A stretch of DNA of 64,000 nt from Kitasatospora sp. SUK 42 (GTDB lineage Bacteria > Actinomycetota > Actinomycetes > Streptomycetales > Streptomycetaceae): contig NZ_LFMD02000003.1 of the NCBI RefSeq assembly GCF_015776785.2, positions 1,644,330 through 1,708,329 of the forward strand, read 5' to 3'. Below, piece after piece: positions 57,463 to 64,000 of the stretch. How positions within the stretch are numbered: position 1 is the first letter of the stretch; each line of letters starts with the position of its first letter. Made by a program: the position numbers and the translations under genes. The notes beneath the pieces were generated by a model. That model saw only the letters and a program-made list of their open reading frames with translations. It had not been told where the DNA came from and ran no database searches.

Positions 57463-57562
57463 TCCGGGCCGGGGCCGCGAACCGGCCCGCCCGTACACTG
57501 GGGCGGTACGTCCGGTACCCGTCGAGTGGACCGGAACGGTCATTCAGGACAAGGGTGGACGC

Positions 57563-58549
57563 GTGAATCCGTCCGAGAACTCCGGCTACGGCGAGTTCGC
57601 CCCGCGCGCCGACGGCCTCGGCGACCAGGCCTTCGGCGATCCCGCTTTCGGCGATCCCAGCGACCCCGGCAACCGCCCGGCCCGGCTGGCCGTCGGCGTG
57701 GTCGGCACCGGCCGGGTCGGCCCCGCGCTGGGCGCCGCGCTGCAGCTCGCCGGGCACACCGTGGTCGCCGCCTCCGGGGTGTCCGCCGCCTCCCGCCGCC
57801 GGGCCGAGTCGCTGCTGCCGGGCGTGCGGATCGTCGCCCCGCAGCAGGTGATGGCCGCCGCCGACCTCGTCCTGCTGACCGTCCCGGACGACGCGCTGGC
57901 CGACCTGGTGGCCGGCCTGGTCGCCACCGGCTCCGTCCGCCCCGGCCAGCTGCTCGTGCACACCTCGGGCGCGCACGGCGTCGGCATCCTGGAGCCCGCC
58001 ACCCGGGCCGGGGCGCTGCCGCTGGCGCTGCACCCGGCGATGACCTTCACCGGCACCTCGGTCGACCTCGCCCGGCTGGCCGGCTGCCCGTTCGGCGTGA
58101 CCGCCCCCGAGGAGCTGCGGCCGGTCGCCGAGGCCCTGGTGGTGGAGATGGGCGGCGAGCCCGAGTGGGTGCCCGAGGAGGTCCGCCCGCTCTACCACAC
58201 CGCCCTCGCGCACGGCGCGAACCACCTGGTCACCCTGGTCGCGCAGGCGATGGACCTGCTGCGGAGGGCCGGTGTCGCCGAGCCCGGCCGGATGCTCGGC
58301 CCGCTGCTCGGCGCCGCCCTGGACAACAGCCTGCGCTCCGGCGACGCGGCCCTCACCGGCCCGGTCGCCCGGGGCGACGCGGGCACCGTACGGCGCCACC
58401 TGGCGCAGCTCAGTACGGTGTCCCCGGACATCCCGGCGGCGTACCGAGCGATGGCCCGCGCCACCGCGCAGCGGGCGCTCGCCAACGGGACGATCGACGA
58501 AACGTCCGCGGCGGCGCTGCTGGACGTACTGAACGAGGAGAAGCGCTAG
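57563..58549 (+). CDS. Rossmann-fold and DUF2520 protein, operon with panC
   Basis: 328 residues from GTG 57563. NAD(P)-binding Rossmann domain (VGVVGTGRVGPALGAALQLAG) after a 40-residue Gly/Asp/Pro-rich tail, then an alpha-helical DUF2520 domain (HPAMTFTGTSVDLARLAGCPFGV, YHTALAHGANHLVTLV) resembling ProC/PanE-type reductases in layout. Its stop overlaps the panC start by one base (TAGTG). Linkage to panC suggests a reductase in coenzyme A synthesis; ketopantoate reductase is one possibility (inference). Confidence 0.85.
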   Translation: MNPSENSGYGEFAPRADGLGDQAFGDPAFGDPSDPGNRPARLAVGVVGTGRVGPALGAALQLAGHTVVAASGVSAASRRRAESLLPGVRIVAPQQVMAAADLVLLTVPDDALADLVAGLVATGSVRPGQLLVHTSGAHGVGILEPATRAGALPLALHPAMTFTGTSVDLARLAGCPFGVTAPEELRPVAEALVVEMGGEPEWVPEEVRPLYHTALAHGANHLVTLVAQAMDLLRRAGVAEPGRMLGPLLGAALDNSLRSGDAALTGPVARGDAGTVRRHLAQLSTVSPDIPAAYRAMARATAQRALANGTIDETSAAALLDVLNEEKR

Positions 58550-59454
58550 TGGCACGCGGTAAGCAGCCGAACAAGACCCAGCGGGCGCCGAAGGTCCACC
58601 GGGCCGTCGTCACGCACACCGTGGACGACTTCGAGGCCGCGTTCTGGCCGGACGAGCGGCCGGTGGACAACGCCGTCGTGATGACCATGGGCGCGCTGCA
58701 CGAGGGCCACGCCGCGCTGATCCGGGCCGCCCGCAAGCAGGTCGGCCAGGAGGGCCGGGTCGCGGTGACGGTCTTCGTGAACCCGCTGCAGTTCGGCCCG
58801 TCCGAGGACCTGGAGCGCTACCCGCGCGCCCTCGACGCCGATGTGCGGCTGGCCGAGGAGAACGGCGCCGACGTGGTCTTCGCGCCCTCCGTCGACGAGG
58901 TGTACCCGAACGGCGAGCCGCAGGTGCGCCTGACGGCCGGCCCGATGGGCGGGCGCTTCGAGGGCGCCACCCGGCCCGGCCACTTCGACGGCGTGCTGAC
59001 CGTGGTCGCCAAGCTGCTGCACATCACCGACCCGGACTTCGCCTTCTTCGGCGAGAAGGACGCCCAGCAGCTGGCGATCATCCAGCGGATGGTGGCCGAC
59101 CTGGACTTCGACGTCGAGATCGTCGGCGTACCGACCGTCCGCGAGGAGGACGGCCTGGCGCTGTCCTCGCGCAACCGCTACCTCTCGGAGGAGGAGCGCG
59201 CCCACGCCCTCGCCCTCTCCAAGGCGCTGTTCGCCGGCCGGGACGCCGCCGCGCAGGGCCCGAAGGCCGTCCGCGAGGCGGCCGCGGCCGTCCTGGACGG
59301 CGCCGAGGGCGTCACCCTCGACTACCTCGCCCTGATCGACCCGCACGACTTCACCGAGGCGGCGGACGACTTCCAGGGCGAGGCGGTGCTGGCCGTCGCC
59401 GCGAAGGTGGGCTCCACCCGCCTGATCGACAACGCCCGCATGATCGTCCGGTAG
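58549..59454 (+). CDS. panC: Pantothenate synthetase (pantoate-beta-alanine ligase)
   Basis: 301 residues from GTG 58549, GAGGAG nine bases upstream. ATP-dependent ligation of pantoate and beta-alanine. The nucleotidyltransferase HxGH motif is in MTMGALHEGHAALIRAA, VFVNPLQFGPSEDLERYPR follows, and the KMSKS-like element is in LALSSRNRYLS. The first 20 residues are basic and not conserved. It is followed by panD. Confidence 0.96.
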   Translation: MARGKQPNKTQRAPKVHRAVVTHTVDDFEAAFWPDERPVDNAVVMTMGALHEGHAALIRAARKQVGQEGRVAVTVFVNPLQFGPSEDLERYPRALDADVRLAEENGADVVFAPSVDEVYPNGEPQVRLTAGPMGGRFEGATRPGHFDGVLTVVAKLLHITDPDFAFFGEKDAQQLAIIQRMVADLDFDVEIVGVPTVREEDGLALSSRNRYLSEEERAHALALSKALFAGRDAAAQGPKAVREAAAAVLDGAEGVTLDYLALIDPHDFTEAADDFQGEAVLAVAAKVGSTRLIDNARMIVR

Positions 59455-59510
59455 TACCGGCGGCAAGACCCCCTTTCCCAGGCATGCACTCACAGGAGGC
59501 GTGACCCGCA

Positions 59511-59960
59511 ATGCTCCGCACCATGCTCAAGTCCAAGATCCACCGGGCCACCGTGACCCAGGCCGACCTGCACTACGTCGGTTCCGTCACGGTGGACGAG
59601 GACCTGCTCGACGCCGCCGACCTGCTCCCCGGTGAGCTGGTCCACATCGTCGACATCGACAACGGCGCCCGGCTGGAGACGTACACCATCGCCGGCCCGC
59701 GCGGCACCGGCGTGATCGGCATCAACGGCGCCGCCGCCCGGCTGGTCCACCCCGGCGACCTGGTCATACTCATCGCCTACGGGCAGATGGACACGGCCGA
59801 GGCCAAGGGCTACGAGCCGAAGATCGTCTTCGTGGACGGGCAGAACCGGATCACCGGCCTGGGCGGGGACCCGGCGGAGGTCCCGGAGGGCAGCGGGCTG
59901 CTCCGAGGTGACAAGGCGTACGGTGGCGCCGACGGCGCGGCCACCACGGCCACTCGCTGA
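59511..59960 (+). CDS. panD: Aspartate 1-decarboxylase precursor
   Basis: 149 residues, ATG 59511 with AGGAGG upstream. Makes beta-alanine for PanC. The self-cleavage site lies at Gly24-Ser25 (HYVGSVTVD), which yields the pyruvoyl group. MLKSKIHRATVTQADL and NGARLETYTIAGPRGTG are typical. A C-terminal extension of about 25 residues is Gly/Ala-rich. Confidence 0.96.
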   Translation: MLRTMLKSKIHRATVTQADLHYVGSVTVDEDLLDAADLLPGELVHIVDIDNGARLETYTIAGPRGTGVIGINGAAARLVHPGDLVILIAYGQMDTAEAKGYEPKIVFVDGQNRITGLGGDPAEVPEGSGLLRGDKAYGGADGAATTATR

Positions 59961-59975
59961 AGGAGCCACTGAGCC

Positions 59976-61649
59976 ATGTCCGCTACGCACCGCCTGACCG
60001 CCCCGGCCCCCGGCTGGACCGCCGCCACCGACGTGGTCGTGGTCGGCTCCGGGGTGGCCGGGCTCACCGTCGCCCTCAACGTCCGCAAGGCCGGCCTGCG
60101 GGCCATGGTGGTCACCAAGGCGATGCTGGACGAGGGCTCGACCCGCTGGGCCCAGGGCGGCATCGCGGCCGCCCTGGGCGAGGGGGACTCCCCCGAGCAG
60201 CACCTGGACGACACCCTGGTGGCCGGCGCCGGGCTGTGCGACGAGGAGGCCGTGCGCACCCTCGTCACCGAGGGCCCGGACGCCGTCCGCCGGCTGATCG
60301 CCACCGGCGCCCTGTTCGACCGGGGCGAGGACGGCGAGATCCTGCTGACCCGCGAGGGCGGCCACCACCGCCGCCGGATCGCCCACGCGGGCGGGGACGC
60401 GACCGGCGCCGAGATATCCCGCGCCCTGGTCTCCGCCGTCCGCAACGATCCCGACCTGGAACTGATCGAGCACGCCCTCGTGCTCGACCTGCTGACCGAC
60501 GCCGAGGGCCACGCCGCCGGGCTGACCCTGCACGTGATGGGCGAGGGGCAGCGCGACGGCGTCGGCGCCGTCCGGGCCCGCGCGGTGGTGCTCGCCACCG
60601 GCGGCATGGGCCAGGTGTTCTCCGCCACCACCAACCCGGCGGTCTCCACCGGCGACGGCGTGGCGCTCGCCCTGCGGGCCGGCGCCGACGTCACCGACCT
60701 GGAGTTCGTCCAGTTCCACCCGACCGTGCTCTGGCTCGGCCCGGACGCCGAGGGCCAGCAGCCGCTGGTCTCCGAGGCCGTGCGCGGCGAGGGCGCCCAC
60801 CTGGTGGACGCGGACGGCGTCCGCTTCATGGTCGGGCAGCACGAGCTGGCCGAGCTGGCCCCGCGCGACATCGTCGCCAAGGCGATCACCCGGCGCATTC
60901 AGGAGCAGGGCGCCGAGCACATGTACCTGGACGGGCGGCACTTCGGCGCCGAGATGTGGGAGCACCGCTTCCCGACCATCTTCGCCTCCTGCCGCGCGCA
61001 CGGCATCGACCCGGTCACCGAGCCGATCCCGATCGCCCCGGCCGCGCACTACGCCTCCGGCGGCATCCGGACCGACCGGCACGGCCGCACCTCCGTCCCC
61101 GGCCTGTACGCCTGCGGCGAGGTGGCCTGCACCGGGGTGCACGGCGCCAACCGGCTGGCCTCCAACTCGCTGTTGGAGGGCCTGGTCTTCGCCGAGCGGA
61201 TCGCCGCCGACCTGACCGCGCGCCACCTGGCCGACGAACTGCCCGAGCGCACCGTGGACGTCGCCGCCGCACAGGCCGCGCGGCCGGTGCCGCTGCCCCC
61301 GTCCGAGGCCCGGGCCGAGATCCAGCGGCTGATGTCGCGCGGCGCGGGCGTGCTGCGCTCGGCCGCCTCGATGGCGGACACCGCGGCCGGGCTCGCCCTG
61401 CTCGCCGAGCAGGCCTACGCGCACGTGGCCGAGGAGAAGCCGGACGACCCCCGGGTGGAGACCTGGGAGGCCGCCAACCTGCTGCTGGTCGCCACCGCTC
61501 TGGTGGCGGCGGCCGCGAAGCGCGAGGAGACCCGCGGCTGCCACTGGCGCGAGGACTTCCCCGAGCGCGACGACGCCCACTGGCGACGCCACCTGATCAC
61601 CACCCTCGCCGCCTCCGGCGACCCCGTCAGCACCCCTGAGGAGCAGTAA
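59976..61649 (+). CDS. nadB: L-aspartate oxidase
   Basis: 557 residues, ATG 59976. FAD enzyme oxidising aspartate to iminoaspartate in de novo NAD synthesis. FAD-binding motif VVVGSGVAGLTVALNV, STRWAQGGIAAAL, and the active-site regions EFVQFHPT and APAAHYASGGIRTD are present, with HGANRLASNSLLEGLVF near the C-terminus. Starts 15 bases after panD and ends four bases before nadC. NadA, the next enzyme, is not in the window. Confidence 0.96.
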   Translation: MSATHRLTAPAPGWTAATDVVVVGSGVAGLTVALNVRKAGLRAMVVTKAMLDEGSTRWAQGGIAAALGEGDSPEQHLDDTLVAGAGLCDEEAVRTLVTEGPDAVRRLIATGALFDRGEDGEILLTREGGHHRRRIAHAGGDATGAEISRALVSAVRNDPDLELIEHALVLDLLTDAEGHAAGLTLHVMGEGQRDGVGAVRARAVVLATGGMGQVFSATTNPAVSTGDGVALALRAGADVTDLEFVQFHPTVLWLGPDAEGQQPLVSEAVRGEGAHLVDADGVRFMVGQHELAELAPRDIVAKAITRRIQEQGAEHMYLDGRHFGAEMWEHRFPTIFASCRAHGIDPVTEPIPIAPAAHYASGGIRTDRHGRTSVPGLYACGEVACTGVHGANRLASNSLLEGLVFAERIAADLTARHLADELPERTVDVAAAQAARPVPLPPSEARAEIQRLMSRGAGVLRSAASMADTAAGLALLAEQAYAHVAEEKPDDPRVETWEAANLLLVATALVAAAAKREETRGCHWREDFPERDDAHWRRHLITTLAASGDPVSTPEEQ

Positions 61650-61653
61650 GACC

Positions 61654-62616
61654 ATGACTCACTCCCACGAGGAACTCCCGATGGCCGGCGGCTGCGGCGA
61701 CGGCTGCGCCTGCGGGGACGGCGAGGGCTACGAGACCGGCCTGGACCCGCAGCTGGCCGAGCTGCTGGAGCAGGCCGGGCTGGACCCGATCGAGGTCGAG
61801 GACGTCGCCACGCTGGCGCTGGCCGAGGACCTGGCCGGCGGCGAGGACGTCACCTCGGTGGCCACCGTGCCCGCCGAGGCCGTCGCGACCGCCGACTTCA
61901 CCGCCCGCCAGGCCGGCGTGGTGGCCGGTCTGCGGGTCGCCGAGGCGGTCGTCTCGCTGATCTGCGAGGAGGAGTTCGAGGTCGACCGGCACGTCCAGGA
62001 CGGCGACCGGGTCGAGGCCGGCCAGGTGCTGCTGTCGGTCCGCTCGCGCACCCGCGACCTGCTGACCGCCGAGCGCAGCGCGCTCAACCTGCTCTGCCAC
62101 CTGTCCGGCATCGCCACCGCGACCCGGGCCTGGGCGGACGCCCTGGAGGGCACCGGCGCGGTGGTCCGGGACACCCGCAAGACCACCCCGGGCCTGCGCG
62201 CGCTGGAGAAGTTCGCGGTGCGCTGCGGCGGCGGCGCCAACCACCGGATGGCGCTCTCGGACGCCGCCCTGGTGAAGGACAACCACGTGGTCGCGGCCGG
62301 CGGCGTGGCCGAGGCCTTCCGGGCCGTCCGGGCCGCCTACCCGGACCTGCCGGTCGAGGTCGAGGTGGACACCGTGGAGCAGATCCCACCGGTGCTGGAG
62401 GCCGGGGCGGACCTGATCCTGCTGGACAACTTCACCGTCGACCAGCTGAAGGAGGCCGTCGCGCTGGTGGCCGGCCGGGCGAAGCTGGAGGCCTCCGGCG
62501 GACTCACCCTGGCCAGCGCGCGCGAGGTCGCCCAGACTGGTGTCGACTACCTGGCCGTGGGCGCGCTGACCCACTCCTCGCCGATCCTCGACATCGGCCT
62601 GGACCTGCGCGCCTGA
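61654..62616 (+). CDS. nadC: Nicotinate-nucleotide pyrophosphorylase (quinolinate phosphoribosyltransferase)
   Basis: 320 residues, longer than the usual 280-290 because of an N-terminal tail of about 35 residues. The catalytic part has ALAEDLAGGEDVTSVATV, ERSALNLLCHLSGIAT, RDTRKTTPGLRALEKFAVRCGG, NHRMALSDAALVKDNH and LLDNF. The tail carries MAGGCGDGCACGDGEG, with four Cys in ten residues, a possible metal site. Converts quinolinate and PRPP to nicotinate mononucleotide. Confidence 0.95.
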   Translation: MTHSHEELPMAGGCGDGCACGDGEGYETGLDPQLAELLEQAGLDPIEVEDVATLALAEDLAGGEDVTSVATVPAEAVATADFTARQAGVVAGLRVAEAVVSLICEEEFEVDRHVQDGDRVEAGQVLLSVRSRTRDLLTAERSALNLLCHLSGIATATRAWADALEGTGAVVRDTRKTTPGLRALEKFAVRCGGGANHRMALSDAALVKDNHVVAAGGVAEAFRAVRAAYPDLPVEVEVDTVEQIPPVLEAGADLILLDNFTVDQLKEAVALVAGRAKLEASGGLTLASAREVAQTGVDYLAVGALTHSSPILDIGLDLRA

Positions 62617-62663
62617 CCGTCAGGTCGAGAGCAGACCTGTCCCGACTCGCAGAAAGCGTCCCC

Positions 62664-63452
<789 letters not shown>

Positions 63453-63459
63453 GCGGCGC

Positions 63460-64000
63460 TCAGCGAGCGGGCGCCGGGAAGGCCGGGAGGGTGACCGGAC
63501 CGGTCTGCGGGGTGGCCGGATCGACCTGCACGGCGGCCGTGTCGCCGGGCGGTGTGAATCCGGGGCCCGGGGTCGGGGCGGACGTGACGAGCTTCCCCAT
63601 CACCGGGTCCTTCGGCAGCGCCTCCGCGACCTCCTTCCAGCGCGGGTCCGTGACCACCTTGGAGAGCTGGTCCATGGTCAGCGGCGGGTCGGTCCGGGTG
63701 ATCGGGGTGCCCTGCTCCAGCGGCTTGCGGTTCCACTCCTGGAGCGCCAGCTGATAGCCCTTCCCGGTCAGCACCGCGGACCAGGTCTTCGAGCCGGCCG
63801 GCTCCCCGCCGCGGGTGGCCGCCTGGTAGAGGCGCAGGTGGTCGCCGTCCGGAAGGGTCGCCTCGGTGCAGGCGTCGTCCTGCGTCTGCCGGGCCGGGCA
63901 GCCGACGTCGCCCACCCCGAAGCGGGTGATCCAGAACAGGTACTGCGCCGGGCCGTGGCCGTCGTCCAGGGTCAGCCGCACCTGCGGGGTGCCGCTCTCC
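63460..64000 (-). CDS. Hypothetical protein, 5' end beyond the window
   Basis: At least 180 residues; the frame is open to the last base, so the N-terminus is missing (an in-frame GTG at 63981 is probably internal). The visible part is soluble and Pro/Thr-rich: GDVGCPARQTQDDACTEATL with two Cys, LTGKGYQLALQEWNRK, TMDQLSKVVTDPRWKEV and a Pro-rich end (APTPGPGFTPPGDTA). It resembles the extracytoplasmic part of a conserved streptomycete membrane or lipoprotein. Function not recognised. Converges on coaX with a seven-base gap. Confidence 0.7.
   Translation of the reverse strand, partial: ESGTPQVRLTLDDGHGPAQYLFWITRFGVGDVGCPARQTQDDACTEATLPDGDHLRLYQAATRGGEPAGSKTWSAVLTGKGYQLALQEWNRKPLEQGTPITRTDPPLTMDQLSKVVTDPRWKEVAEALPKDPVMGKLVTSAPTPGPGFTPPGDTAAVQVDPATPQTGPVTLPAFPAPAR

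Noticed and set aside
54331..57543. A 1070-codon frame extending the NDUFAF7-like gene upstream
   Set aside because: The extension is antisense to the kinase and response regulator; the family N-terminus begins at ATG 55365.

Overview
The window is GC-rich actinobacterial chromosome (extreme GC at third codon positions, frequent GTG starts, GGAGG-type ribosome sites). It carries chaplins, rodlins, the sporulation sigma factor BldN with its anti-sigma factor RsbN, an AfsA-like butyrolactone gene and a Rex-hemACD operon. Together these point to a sporulating member of Streptomycetaceae (Streptomyces or Kitasatospora). About 56 protein genes are supported. I recognised no tRNA, rRNA, insertion sequence or CRISPR array.

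Layout. 0.1-1.6 kb: an AfsA-family gene preceded by an ARE-like inverted repeat, and a small convergent hypothetical gene. 1.7-6.0 kb: a minus-strand cytochrome c maturation operon (thioredoxin lipoprotein, CcdA, ResB, CcsB). 6.2-8.2 kb: hemL and a histidine phosphatase. 8.7-12.6 kb: a conserved hypothetical gene, an MFS pump with its MarR regulator, and a PIG-V-like mannosyltransferase. 12.8-19.0 kb: a cell-surface island with an SGNH hydrolase carrying a ricin-B domain, three short chaplins, a chaplin-like remnant, two rodlins and three other small secreted proteins, divided by very strong hairpin terminators. 19.0-25.1 kb: hemB, hemD fusion, hemC, hemA and rex, with a Rex operator upstream. 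25.1-27.5 kb: DEDDh exonuclease, glutaredoxin-like protein, HAD hydrolase. 28.0-30.4 kb: bldN-rsbN. 30.5-34.7 kb: acyltransferase, SDR epimerase, a 32-residue bS22-like protein, a BldC-like DNA-binding protein, AcuC-like deacetylase. 34.8-46.4 kb: secreted protein, MFS, proC, membrane proteins, ilvD, methyltransferase, a TIM-barrel protein with a histone H1-like tail, Ppx/GppA, a glycerophosphodiesterase. 46.4-52.0 kb: a polymorphic-toxin locus (double immunity-domain protein, 1 kb of repeats and hairpins, a large toxin with a papain-like C-terminus, an ESX-like partner). 52.2-57.5 kb: a Cys-rich conserved protein, an orphan nuoD translationally coupled to an NDUFAF7/MidA-type methyltransferase, and a two-component system. 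57.5-63.5 kb: a cofactor operon (DUF2520 protein, panC, panD, nadB, nadC, coaX). 63.5 kb to the end: a partial gene.

How the parts connect. BldN is known to drive chaplin and rodlin genes. Here the regulator and a cluster of its likely targets lie within 15 kb, and I find sequences close to the published BldN promoter (CGTAAC, 16-17 bases, CGTTGA) upstream of one chaplin, the rodlin pair and rsbN. Rex, HemACDBL and the cytochrome c maturation genes link redox sensing to haem and cytochrome supply.

Most unusual points: the orphan NuoD has Trp where the quinone-binding Tyr normally sits, yet keeps the Arg that NDUFAF7 methylates, and it overlaps an NDUFAF7-like gene by ATGA. The toxin domain has Ser where its papain-like family has the catalytic Cys. 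The toxin and immunity genes are separated by a noncoding stretch of 101-bp and 112-bp tandem repeats with perfect hairpins.
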